From assembly GCA_015039465.1 (NCBI GenBank), contig MU130702.1, positions 186,001 through 250,000 of the forward strand: a stretch of DNA of 64,000 bases, read 5' to 3'. How positions within the stretch are numbered: the first letter of the stretch is position 1; each line of letters opens with the position of its first letter. The position numbers and the translations under genes are program-made. Origin of the DNA: Phlegmacium glaucopus (taxonomy: Eukaryota; Basidiomycota; Agaricomycetes; Agaricales; Cortinariaceae). The notes below the pieces were generated by a model. That model saw only the letters and a program-made list of their open reading frames with translations. It did no database searches and had not been told where the DNA came from. Positions 11,524 through 22,535 of the stretch are shown here, in pieces.

Positions 11524-13737
11524 ATCCTTTCTCTGTATCTAGAAATTTATCCAACGTTTGCCTTTGCTGTCTGAACTTCAATTTATCTTATTTGCCATCC
11601 TTTGTGCCCCTATCAGAGTCGGTATTTGCCTTGGCAACGCAAGGACACATTGAAAAGTTGGGTAGCAGGATCACATCATGTCTTCACCTACCCTGTACAG
11701 GGTGAGTAAATTTTATTTAGAACGATTTATGTAAACCCTTTTATAACTGTTCCCCTTTCTAGAATGAGGCCAGCGCTAGCCTTAAGCATCACAGCATTTG
11801 GACAAAACTCTTGAGTACATTCAAGAAACGAAATGTTGGAATGGGAGAAGAGGGGAGAGCAACAACAATTGAGCCCAGGACGACTAAGCATCACAGCGTT
11901 TGGACAAAACTCTTGAGTACATTCAAGAAACGAAATGATAGAATGCGAAGAGAGGAGAGAGCAGCAACAATTGAGCCCAGGACGACTAAACATCACAGCA
12001 TTTGGACAAAACTCTTGAGTACATTCAAGAAACGAAATGTTTGAATGGGAAGGAAGAGAGGAGAGGGCAACAACAATTGAGCCCAGGACGACCTTACCCC
12101 GATGCTCTTTGCTGCCGAAGGCTTGGATGTAGAGAAAAGGGATTAGACAAGTTGGCTTCTACTAGTGACTTTGACAAACGAACGATAGGAACCCAAGCCC
12201 AAAGGTTCTTATGGGCCAACGCTCCGAAGAATCAAAATTTTGAAATAATCAGAGACCTGGGGCTGAGGTGACTTGTTTTCAGCTGCTGTTCTACGTCGTG
12301 TGCTTATTGTAAATCCTGTCAATGTTCCAGCCCAAAGAATTGGGGTGGTGATGTTGGCTATACGGGTTCGGATGCTTGGCAATGGCAGGGGAAAATGTAT
12401 CGGCTCACACATATGTGGCCCTGTTCAAAATTCGATGCGCTGATACTTAGCATAGGTGATCATATTCGTCCATGAATTGTAACTCCCAGGATTTCTGCTG
12501 TCGCCTACATAGTTCACCTCACGGACAACATTCCCACTTCCAGAGTCTTCAGGGCCGCTCAGGGCCTTTTCTGATACGCACAGTTCTTTCACTGGCAATA
12601 GGTTTAGGCAGAAGTCTGCTTGAACTCGGTTCCGGATCTTCCTGGAGCCCTGATTAACAAATATATAGCTTTGCAAGTCATATGAGGCTCCTGACATATA
12701 CAGGTAGCACAGCTCAGCGCTCAGCTTCGATCTTTGCTTCATTCACGACATGAATTCATATCAGTGGTTTGTTCGCACTGCTACTCACACCAAGTACATC
12801 AATGGACGTTCAGAGGGTACCTCTACAACGAGCACAGAAATAATGACTAATAATCGTCGACTGCCCGGTTTATAAACCTCATAAATAAAAGATGTACACA
12901 GACCGGACGTTGGGCGATTTTCACAGAACCAAGGGGGAAGAGACCATCGGACATGAAAATGCTGCCACTTTCCTGAGAACAATTGGTGCAATGGCACACG
13001 ACTGAGGCTCAACGCGTAAACAATTGCAACCTAGATTGATTAAAGGCAAGAACTAACCTCCAAGATTTTCGCAGACGACACTATTGTGCGAGGGACATAC
13101 CATTGGTAGAATACTTTCTATATTTCATGAGCAAATGACTGCTAGGATCATGTACACATGATTGTGTTAAGTCAGATAAGTATCCCAAGAAGGATCGCTG
13201 CTTGCTCATGATATCCCCAATTCGTAGACCCACATATCATGGTACATAGATACCTGAGAGGTGGCGTTGTCAAGGCCGATAGTAGCCGTCCGTGAGATCG
13301 TATATGACATCAATGAATGACGACTTCTGTCCGTCTGGTCACATGTACAAGTGAACCGCCTGAGGACAATCAGGTCGAGGGCAGAGGAAGTCAACCCTTC
13401 AGCGCTTTGCGATTCCCGCATGTGCTATGATATCAAATTAAATATCCTGAAGAACAATGGAATGGAAAGACCGACCCTGAGCTAAAAAGTGGCGACCAAA
13501 CAAAGAGCCAAACATAGCGAAGCAAATAAAAAGAGTGGGAACTCGAATCGTTTTTGGACTTCAACCCCTTCCTTCCTAATTTCTCTCAACTCCCATCTGG
13601 GTCCATAGTCTGCGTAGCACGCAACTCTCTCACTTTCTCTTCTAACTTTGTCTCCTTTTCATGTTAGTCTTCCTCCTCTTATATTTACTTTTTTTTTTTC
13701 ACTAAGAATATGACAGCTCACGTCGCGTGTTCCAATA
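11524..13737. other. 2.2 kb gene-free stretch
   Basis: Apart from the tandem repeat at 11787-12094, no exon chain could be supported on either strand. Short open frames (for example 12425-12742 and 12785-13012, minus) have no recognisable motif and no consistent splice phase. The last 250 bases before 13738 are pyrimidine-rich (runs such as CTCTCTCACTTTCTCTTC), typical of a strong fungal core promoter for the next gene. A short upstream reading frame, ATG TTA GTC..., begins near 13660. Confidence 0.5.
11787..12094. repeat. 102-base tandem repeat, three copies
   Basis: Three head-to-tail copies begin at about 11787, 11889 and 11991, each marked by CATCACAGC(A/G)TTTGGAC. The period is 102 bases, or 34 codons. 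Copies differ at a few percent of positions; the third is slightly longer. Because the period divides by three, reading frames stay open on both strands through copies 1-3. The plus reading gives repeats of WTKLLSTFKKRN. No start, splice signal or flanking exon supports a real protein. Confidence 0.85.
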
Positions 13738-14704
13738 ATGTCTGCTCCCGAACCTACCGTTGCTGTTCCCGTCGAGGAAGTTAAACCCACTGATGCTACC
13801 CCAGTCGTTGAGGCATCCGCTGAAACCAAGGTCGAAGAGCCTGCCGCCGTCGTAAGTTATGCTCCGTGTTTAAAAATAAACCCTTGCCAACGGAAATTAA
13901 TAGGCTGAAGTTGTCGCTGCTGTCGTCGAGGCTGAACCAACCCCTGTCACTGCTGTCGAGCCCGCTACCACTGAAGAGCCTGCCAAGGAGGAAGTTAAAG
14001 CCGTTCGCACTTTTATTTTCCTTATCGTCGCACACAATAACTTGTCTTTTATTTTGTTAAGGTTGAGGGTGAAGCTAAGGAGACGGTGCCCAAGAGCCCC
14101 AACTTCTTGACCAAACTTTTGGGCACTCTAAAATTAGGAGAGAAGAGGGTAAAGAGTCCCAAGAAGGAGAAGAAGAAGGAGGAAGTCGAGGTCATTCCTT
14201 ATCTTTACTTTCTCTTTCACTGTATGTAACTCGACCTCTTTAGGCTCCTGCTACTGAGGAAGCCCCTGTGGAGGCCCCTGTTGTTGAAGCAACCGAGGCT
14301 GTCAAGGAAGAAGTCGTGGAGCCCGTCAAGGAAACGTAAGCTTATCATTCCTCAATCTTTGTATTCTTTATTCAAAATTTTCAAGCGAGACCGCTGCCCC
14401 CGTCGTCCAGGCTGCCGCCGTCGAAGAAGTCAAGGAAGTCAAGGAGGAGAAAGTCGTCGTACCAAAGGAGGAGAAGAAGGCCCTCAAAGTTGGTCGTCGT
14501 CTCTCGGCCCGTGTTGGTGACTTGTTCAAGTCAAAACCAAAACCCGAGGTCACTCCCCCTGCCAAGGTTGATGAGCATCCGCCCAAGATCGATGAACCTG
14601 AGCCGGTTGCCCCTCTGGAGAACCCTGCCTCGGAAGCTGTGAAGGCTGAGGAGGCTGCCAAGCCTGTTGAGGCTGCTGCTCCTGTCGTTGCAGCCGCTGC
14701 TTGA
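13738..14704 (+). CDS. Ala/Glu/Lys/Val-rich low-complexity protein
   Basis: Exons 13738-13851, 13904-14002, 14062-14190, 14244-14335, 14386-14704; 250 residues. Composition is dominated by Ala, Glu, Val, Pro and Lys. Two more conserved-looking basic patches stand out: SPNFLTKLLGTLKLGEKRVK (about 79-98) and GRRLSARVGDLFKSKPK (about 180-196). Both could be amphipathic helices that bind membranes or an acidic partner. The codons are strongly C-ending (GTC, GCC, GAG), which with the CT-rich promoter suggests high expression. No domain is recognised. Similar acidic, repeat-rich small proteins are common in Agaricomycetes, but I cannot name the family. Confidence 0.75.
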
Positions 14705-15107
14705 ATTTCTTCCTCATGATCCTTGTACTGTCACAACTTTTCTAATGAATGACCTTTTGACGAGCCTCTACCTATCTTGCATATTACATGGATTCATATC
14801 GTTTAGCAAATCTTTCGTCTTTTCGCTTATGATAGGCTCTTGGTGCTTCTTTTTTTCATGATTTCTTTATGACTATCCACATTCACCTTTTTATAACTAA
14901 TACTCGATCCATTCTCGACGCCACATATACCCCGTAGCTACTTCCCCTGGATCGTTGCTATCCTTTTTTTTCCCCTTAGGTTCGCTCATAATACATTGGT
15001 ATTTGTTTCTCAAATTGTCTGGTAAAGTGAGTCAATGATGAGATGCCAGGGTTTGGCCAGTGCCGGAAGCACTAAAGATTTCCGATCGTTTCTGATAACC
15101 CTTTAAA
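14705..15107. other. intergenic between two plus-strand genes
   Basis: Holds the 3' untranslated end of the gene before it and the promoter of the eIF2B-epsilon gene. T- and CT-rich runs occur near 14960-15010. No coding exon or RNA gene was found. Confidence 0.5.
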
Positions 15108-17999
15108 ATGGCTTCCAAACAACCAGCAGAAAGACTGATAGAGGAGGAAGAGGAAGTCCTACAAGCTGTCATTCTCGCCGACAGCTTCAACAAGCGCTTC
15201 AGGCCTCTCACAACTCGGAAACCCCGTGTAAAGATTGGTTTTGTCTTCATTCATCCAACTAACAAAAAAATTCATACACAGTGCTTACTTCCGATCTGCA
15301 ATGCACCTTTGTTAGATTGGACTTTTGAGAGTCTAGCTCTTGCCGGTGTCCAAGAGGTCTTTGTTATTTGCAGGTCTCATGCTGAACTAGTCAAAATTGC
15401 GATTAGGTACGTCTATACACCATCCCTCTGTCCCCCAACCCACCAACATAATAATAAATTCAGGGAATCAAAATGGTCGAAACCAGGTTCAGGCATGAAG
15501 ATCGTACCAATAATGACTGCCAAAGAGACCTTCTCACCTGGCGATGCCATGCGGGATATCTATACGCGTGGACTTGTGACAAGTGATTTCGTACTCGTCA
15601 TGGGTGATCTGGTGAGCAATATCAGGATCGACGAGGTCGTGAGGGTACATAAGGAAAGGAGGAAGACGAATAAGGATGCTATTATGACGATGGTTGTTAA
15701 AGAGAGTGGGGTTAGGCATCGTACTAGGTTTGTCTATCTCTTTTTTTTAATAATTTCTTTTGATATGACCATTATCTAGGGCTCGAGGCGAATCCTCTGT
15801 GTTCGTGCTTGATTCGAAGACCTCGGAATGTTTGCATTACGAGCATCTACAAGGATTTCCGCGAAAGTCATCTATCACCATCCCTCGGGGGATCTTGACG
15901 GCCCATCCTGAAGTAGACATCCGAAACGATTTAATAGACTGCTCTATCGATGTCTGTTCCGTAGAGGTGACTAATGACTTGTGCCCTCTTCTTCTTTGTC
16001 TTTCTACTTTTTTCTTTCTTAGGTTCCTTCATTGTTTCAAGACAACTTTGATTATCTCGATATCCGAAGAGACTTTGTTCATGGAATTTTAACTTCAGAT
16101 ATACTCATGAAAAGCATTCACTGTTATGTTGCGAAAGAAGGGTATGCCGCTCGTGTGCAAGATACACGAAGCTATGAATCGATCAGGTAATGCACGATAC
16201 GCTTTATGAAAATTTTGCTCTGATTTTTTATGTGCGTGTAGTAAAGACATTTTGTCAAGATGGACTTTTCCCCTCGTTCCGGATGATAATCACCCGGGAG
16301 GCCATATTTATGAACATACTCGCGGTAACAGATATATCGCCAAAGATAATAGCGTCATACTCGCCAGGTCAGTCCCGACAATGTTTATTTATTTATTTAA
16401 AAAAATTACAAACGACTCCTACAGAACATGCAACATCGGTATCAACACTCTCATCGGCTCATCAACTCAAGTCTCCGAAAACGTCCAAATCATCGCCTCA
16501 GTGATAGGTCAAAACTGTACCATCGGAGCCGGCTCCATCATCAGAAATTCTTATATTTTCGAAAATACGATTATTGGTTCTGGGTGTATTGTTGAGAGAA
16601 GTATCATCGGTGCAGGTGTTACGGTTAAAGATGGTTCGTATGTCCCGCTTGGATGCCTCATTGGTGAAGGAGTGGTGATCGGACCTGATGCGAACCTTGA
16701 CCCGTATGAACGATTATCGGTTAAACGGAATGAGATCATTGGTACGGGTGGGGTGGATAATAATGATGATGACGATTCTGATATTGAGGAAGTTGAAGCT
16801 AGTGAGTTTGAATCTCTCTCTCTCTCTCTCTGTTTTTACTGATATTGATTGGTTTGATAGATCAAGATTCAATAGATAAAACCAGTCTTGGGAAAGAGTC
16901 TAATGCTATCTTATGGCCAAGAGGACCTCCTGATGAGGAAGACGACGAGGAAGGCCCTGAAAACTTTAATAATCAACGTTATATGCGAATAGGTACGTCT
17001 TTTATTCGCATCTAATGAAGAAAAGCTCACTTGTTTCGGGTAGGTGACAATCCAAGAGATCTGGATATCTCGGACGAAGAAGAGTCTTCAAGCGACACTT
17101 CATCAGAAGACGACGAAGATATGCACACCGACGCGGAATCAGTAATATCTGGAATATCCGACAATTCCATCGCACCCGTCAATCTAGGCTTAATGGCAGA
17201 CGCAGAATTCCGCACAGAAGTAACGCAATCCCTAGAACGTGCATTCGCCGAAGGTCATTCAGTTGACAATGCAGCTGTGGAATTAAAGACCCTGCGCATG
17301 GCCAGTAATGTCCCCTTGATACGTGTGAAAGAGGCGGTTGTCGCTGCTATTGTCGAAAAAATTCCTGTGGTGGAGGGGGATGCTGTTTCTCAACGCAAGG
17401 AAATTTCTCGTGTCATCGGTCGATGGGGAGAACTGATCAACAGGATTGGGGGTGTGGACCCTGTAGAGACTATTAGTATTTTACAGGTGAATTCTTTTTA
17501 AATTTCTCGTAGCATTGGGGCGATTGAATGTTTCTGTATTTTATTCTAGGCTCACTGTGCGGGATCTACGCGTATGCCATTGTTTGGACAGATACTAGCT
17601 GCGCTTTACCAACAAGACATTGTTGAAGAAGATGATATTCGTGGATGGCATATCCTGCCGAGTACAAGTGGCGAGGGGCGCAAGGAGGGAGTTGAGACGG
17701 AGAATTTCAAGAAATGCCAGACGATTGGGACGCATATGATCCAGCAATTCGATGATCAAGAAAGCGAATCGGATAGTGAGGTGGAGAAACCAGCGCCTGC
17801 GCCGGCACCAGCACCGGCACGGGCTGCTGTCACCAAGAATGATGATTCTGAGGAAGATGATTCTGACGAGACATCTAGCGTGGAAGTTCATGTTCCCGAG
17901 GGAGGGGAGATAAGCGAGGACGCTGATGTGAGTGCTAGTGAGGAGTCCAGTACTGCTACAAGTACCAACGCCAGTGAAGACGAGGACGAAAGCGAATGA
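15108..17999 (+). CDS. GCD6: translation initiation factor eIF2B subunit epsilon (Gcd6)
   Basis: Ten exons: 15108-15227, 15282-15406, 15464-15727, 15780-15966, 16023-16186, 16242-16367, 16425-16801, 16861-16992, 17044-17486, 17550-17999; 795 residues. The N-terminus is a nucleotidyl-transferase-like domain (VLQAVILADSFNKRFRPLT, then PICNAPLLDWTFESL). A left-handed beta-helix of hexapeptide repeats follows (IGINTLIGSSTQVSENVQI; VIGQNCTIGAGSIIRNSYI). The C-terminus is a HEAT-type W2 (eIF5C) domain rich in acidic residues. This subunit catalyses GDP-GTP exchange on eIF2 and is the target of translational control by eIF2 phosphorylation. The W2 domain (about 580-730) is followed by an extra acidic, Ala/Pro tail (APAPAPAPARA), not part of the core fold. 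Confidence 0.94.
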
Positions 18000-18106
18000 G
18001 ACAAACGACTGATTATTGGATTACATCAGAATATATAGAAGAAATGATACAAAAATGAAAATGGTATCATTTCCCCATTGCTAATATTTCAAGATAATGT
18101 ATAAAG

Positions 18107-18472
18107 CTAAAGGAAAGTGAGATCGACTGCGTGAGTGGTTTGATTGAAATTGACTTGCCATGGAAAATGCCCGGGCTAGAAAGAGGAGTCAAGAAATTGT
18201 ACTTGAAAATAATATTGGATGAACTTACATGTAGCCTAGAATTGTCAACAAAATGTTTATCAGCTGGATAAAGAGGTTAGATACAAATTTCAAAGAGATA
18301 TTGAAAAGGGATGAAGTTACAAGATCTGCACCACAGCCCCTTTCAAGAAAGACGCCCAAGGGTGGAATGAAGATGGCAACAAGGATCTTTGTGAATAAAA
18401 TTAGGTCTAGAGGGAAAAAAAAAGGAAAACTAAAGCACGGACCTTGCAAATGTCTGAGGTAGTGAAAGCCAT
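18107..18472 (-). CDS. PMP3: plasma-membrane proteolipid Pmp3 (UPF0057)
   Basis: Exons 18472-18443, 18386-18321, 18263-18229, 18175-18159, 18126-18107; 55 residues, the usual family length of 52-57. Motifs are exact for the family: IFIPPLGVFLERGCGADL, then LINILLTILGYIPGI. Two hydrophobic helices are expected in the plasma membrane. In yeast the protein affects membrane potential and salt tolerance. The last intron (18158-18127) needs a GC donor (CATG|GCAAGT); it is only 32 bases, so this end is uncertain. Without it the frame runs on to a stop at 18067 and gives a longer, unfamily-like tail. It faces BNA7 across an 85-base divergent gap. Confidence 0.85.
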
Positions 18473-18557
18473 GAGAAGAGGAAGAAAAGAGACACTAGAA
18501 GGACCAAAGGGTTTATATAAGAAACAGCGTGGGCGTGACGTCACTTGCCCCTAAACC
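18473..18557. promoter_or_regulatory. 85-base divergent promoter, PMP3 / BNA7
   Basis: Only 85 bases separate the start codons of PMP3 (minus) and BNA7 (plus), so both core promoters and 5' leaders must share or overlap this space. It contains a TTTATATAAG TATA-like element near 18512 and TGACGTCA (a perfect CRE/ATF palindrome) at 18536-18543. Confidence 0.55.
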
Positions 18558-19400
18558 ATGATGACGATAGCAGTTGAAACAATAAACTATGAATCACAGC
18601 TACAATTTGATTTGTACACTCCACCTAACTCACGTCAGAATCCTCTCATCTGCTTCATTCATGGCGGCGCTTGGAGATCGTAACTATCTTTTTACTATCA
18701 ATTCTTTTGCAATTACTAATACGCTCACAGTGAAGATAAGCAAGACCACGCGCAACTCGCACGTAATCTAGCCTTGGCCACATCTTACCCAGTTGCAGTT
18801 CCAAATTATCGTCTTTCCCCGACTACCGGAGATCCGGTCTTTGTTCATCCAGCTCATACCCAAGATCTCTTGCAATTTCTCAACTTTATTCTCTCACACC
18901 CATCTCCGACTTTTGACCCCCACAACCTCATCCTCATCGGACATAGCTGCAGCGCCCATATGCTAGCCTGCATCTTCCTCGATTCATCTGCGATATCTCC
19001 TTCACTCTCACCTTCATCGGAGTTGCTGAACTCCGTAAAAGGGATCGTCATGTCGGAAGGCATATACGATATAGACACGCTCCTAACCAGCTTTCCAAGT
19101 TATCGCGAGTGGTTCATACAACGAGCCTTCGGAATTGCAGAGTCTTACGGCCAGTTTTCAGTTCTTAAATATCCATCTAGGCCTTCTTCACCAGCGATAT
19201 CTTGGTTATTACTTCATTCCAAGGGGGACACCCTCGTGGACCCAATTCAAACAAATTCAATGTATGACCATCTTTCCCAGCTCCCCCCTCATAAAGTATC
19301 TCGAAATGTAGACGATCTCGTTGAAGAGCATGATAATTGCCTACGTAGTGATCGTTATGTAGAACTAGTCAACCAATTTACTAGTCAGATCTTTAAATAG
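18558..19400 (+). CDS. BNA7: kynurenine formamidase (arylformamidase, Bna7)
   Basis: Exons 18558-18679 and 18731-19400; 263 residues, the size of yeast Bna7 (261). It is an alpha/beta hydrolase with the oxyanion motif HGGAW (about 35-39), nucleophile elbow GHSCSAHM (Ser about 114), and a late acidic/His pair (HSKGDTLVDP; EEHDNCL). It hydrolyses N-formyl-kynurenine to kynurenine, step two of the tryptophan-to-NAD route. The family assignment is strengthened by its neighbours: the next two genes are kynureninase and kynurenine 3-monooxygenase. A second ATG lies directly after the first (18561). Its stop lies 18 bases from that of the convergent kynureninase. Confidence 0.88.
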
Positions 19401-19418
19401 TTCATTTCTTTGTATCTA

Positions 19419-21244
19419 TCATGCCATAGCGTTGAAGGCCTTTTCAAGAACCGCCGCAGCTTGCTCACAATCCTTCAACGTGTTATACAGTGGTGTTGGC
19501 GCCAGTCGGATCACATCAGGTTCCCTTTCATCACCAACCACCCCATTCTCTATCAGATATCCGAACACCGTTCTCATCACGTCTGATCCAGTGGGCAGGA
19601 ACAACAGCGACAACTGTGCTCCACGTTGAGAAGCCTCGCTCGGCGTGATAATCGTAAATCCACGCCTTGTGTTTTTCGACACCTCATCCACCGGAACAAA
19701 GTACTGTGATTGTTTCAGCAATGTTTCCAGAGTTCTCGTCAGTTCAACAGAACGGTCTCTTAATGGCCCCATCATCCCTGCTTTTTTGAATACTTGTAGG
19801 GAACCATGCAAAGAGGCCACGATTAATGCGCTAGGGTTCGACTGTTGGAACCCCTGCGCACCCTTGATTGGTGAAAATTTAGGTGGCATATCGAACCGAG
19901 TTGACAGCTCATGGCCCCACCATCCAGCATACCTTAAATAATTTCCGGTCATTGGAATCACACCAAAGCATAATATAAAACTTGGGGGTTTTACTGACTT
20001 TGGCCGTTCAACCTCATGCCATTTTTCATGGATAAACAGACCACCAATGCCGCCTGGGCCCGAGTTGACATATTTGTAGGTACACCAAACCGCAAAATCC
20101 ACGTTCCAATCGTGCAATGAAATGGGCACGTTGCCAATGGCATGTGCAAGATCCCAACCACAGATACAACCCTAAAAAGTTATAAAACGGGTGTTAGTAA
20201 ATCACATTTTCCTCAAAGAAATAAGCCAATAAACGGGGCTAGTTAACCCAAGGGTCGTCTGCCAAGCCTCTAGGGTTCGGGGTGTCGTCTGTAACTGTTT
20301 CGAACTGTTTTTAAAAAAGAGAGAGGACTTGCCATCTCTTTGGCTTTCCGTGTGATGGACTGCAAAGGGAACCATTGTCCGGTATAGTATTGAATTCCGC
20401 TAAAGAGCACGAGGGAGATAGTGGATCCTTCTTTCTCGATAACTTCAAGAATATCTTCTTCTCTAAGAGTATACTCTCCTTCCCGAGGAGATATTTCCCT
20501 TATAGCTTTCATAGGATCGAGACCATGTGCAAGAACCTGTGACGTGAAAGCATACTGCAATTAAAGAAAGAGAAAAAAAGAAAAGGAATGGATTCATTCA
20601 CGACGGTTGCACTGAAAAAGTAAATTAACACCTTACTTGATCCGAGGGGAAAGCCTTTGCTTCACAAAGAATCTTGTAACGATTAGGAGTGGGTTTGTAG
20701 AAGGAGTCCATCATGAGATGTAAATTATTGGTCAACGTTCCCATACATGCTACTTCCTTTTCATTTGCCCCTATATATGTACGCGTAAAGTCCTTGTATT
20801 AGAGCCGTAATATTGTGGATTATGACCCACCAACAAGTTCAGCAAGTAGTGGGTGAACATCATCACAACACTTTGTCCAAGGACGATTGTAAGGATGAGA
20901 AAAGTGCCCTATCACACCTCTGACACAGGGTGAAGAAAAGAAATTATTAGTTAAGAAATTAACAGTTGAGGGGTGCATGTAACAAACAACTCACCGTGTG
21001 CCCCATGCGCCTAGCTCCTCCTGAATCAGCGCAGACGAGGTTTTGGAGAGGAGTCCAAGTGAGTTGCCACATAGGTACGTGCATTTACTTTCTAGATAAA
21101 TGTCAATCAATACTAATGGATTGATGGATTAGATGCAGGCGATTTACCTCCATCTGTACACGATGTAGCTCCTATATCGTTGTTGGTTGGCACGATGAAA
21201 TCATCGCTCAAAGGAACATTGAGATTCGAGTGCTCTGAGGCCAT
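19419..21244 (-). CDS. BNA5: kynureninase (Bna5)
   Basis: Exons 21244-21148, 21091-20995, 20919-20831, 20770-20637, 20554-20333, 20171-19419; 463 residues, normal for the family. It is a PLP-dependent fold-type I aminotransferase-like enzyme. The PLP lysine lies in [12 protein letters not shown] (about 246), with [11 protein letters not shown] before it and [10 protein letters not shown] earlier. It cleaves kynurenine or 3-hydroxykynurenine to (3-hydroxy)anthranilate plus alanine, in the cytosol. Intron 5 (20332-20172) is long for this window (161 bases) and has a GC donor, ATG|GCAAGT; no GT donor there keeps frame. The final exon carries most of the large domain. Confidence 0.93.
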
Positions 21245-22535
21245 TTCTTGTTTTTCTCTAGTTGCAAAAACGAGGGTAAAGGACGAGTACTTGAAGATCC
21301 GGACAATATATATTATGTATCTACGCCGTAAACGAAATAAAATTCTATCAATAATGGAGAGTTTTGTATATTTTCCCACATGTCACCATTAAATTTTGCG
21401 CTAGAATACCCAAATATAGGATAGTGCGACTTCCTAAAAAGTCTACTCTCTGCATGAATATTCTATCAGAGGTTCTTACAGACTAAATGTTCATTCCGAG
21501 GGTTCAAAGCGAGATTCATGTCAGATGTCTTGGCTTCAATGATTATCTCCTACTACAGTGGTCAAAAATAATTTATTCCCTCGAATAACAGTCTAAGATA
21601 ACAGCCCGCGGTTAGCGCCGGTTAGCACATGAAGCGGCACAAGGGACACCGTAATGCGCGCGGACTAACATGTCGACCCACTCATTGTCCAGTTACCAGT
21701 ACCCACCTTTCACTCTTTTTTCATCCGTACGACTCAAAATTCGACTAGTTAGTCCAGCAGATAGTAGGCTAATATATATTTTATTTACACCCAACAGCGA
21801 GCAAGGAAAAAAGCCTTGTTGGTCACGCCGATCCCTTAATCTGAATCGTTGAATCGAGTCATCGACGTTGTCATTGATGCTGTGATTTATCGCCGAACCG
21901 TGTGACCGTTCTCAGGCTTCTGCCAACGCAGGTGAAGTCTGAATTGTTGATGCTGTGATGTGAAGTGCTAGTTCTATGACTGCGGATGGCCAATGTGTGG
22001 GTCTATGGCATGTCAGTAGCGCAAGGCATAAAAATTTGGTCAAAAAATATCTACTTTTTCACGGCCTCTTCCCAACTGCGGTGGTATTTTATATGCAGAT
22101 TTTCCCCCATCCACGTTACCTCTGGTCGGCTGAAATTTGAGGAAGTAGCGTATACCCTCAGAACAATCGGCGGCCGTGAAGGTTGGCAGTTGGCATTGCC
22201 GTTATCAGGATGCAATCTAATCTAACCGGTCGAGATGGCCGGTCACGTGAAGGGGGAAAAGTCAATTTGAATTACCTCCATGGTCTAAAGGTCTTGCTCA
22301 ACTGCCTGTGATCTGCTTCAGATTTAGTTAACATAGACATGGAAATATAAGTGAATAAATATGGTTCATTTTGGGCTACTTGCATCAATTTATAATCCGG
22401 TCAAACTCTTTGACTGGTCAATATAAGACTAATAGATCAAACGATCACTCTTCTGTACTTGATTTCCGCGAGTCAAGCAGAAATAAAGCAAATGAATAAT
22501 CGTAACTCGCTGTGTATCGAGTCAAAATTAACTAT
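21245..22535. other. 1.3 kb divergent region between BNA5 and BNA4
   Basis: No exon chain could be supported. This is the shared upstream region of two kynurenine-pathway genes. It holds GAGTCAT (21856-21862), a match to the bZIP/Gcn4-like half site TGACTC, and another GAGTCA near 22472. AT-rich tracts lie near 21300-21380 and 22340-22400. I see no tRNA, repeat array or mobile element. Confidence 0.5.

Noticed and set aside
11811..12044. Frame through the 102-base repeat as a repeat protein gene
   Set aside because: The frame is open only because the period is a multiple of three; the opposite strand is open too, and no start or exon partner exists.
12425..13012. Minus-strand open frames in the gene-free stretch
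   Set aside because: No recognisable motif, no matching splice phases, and codon use unlike neighbouring genes.
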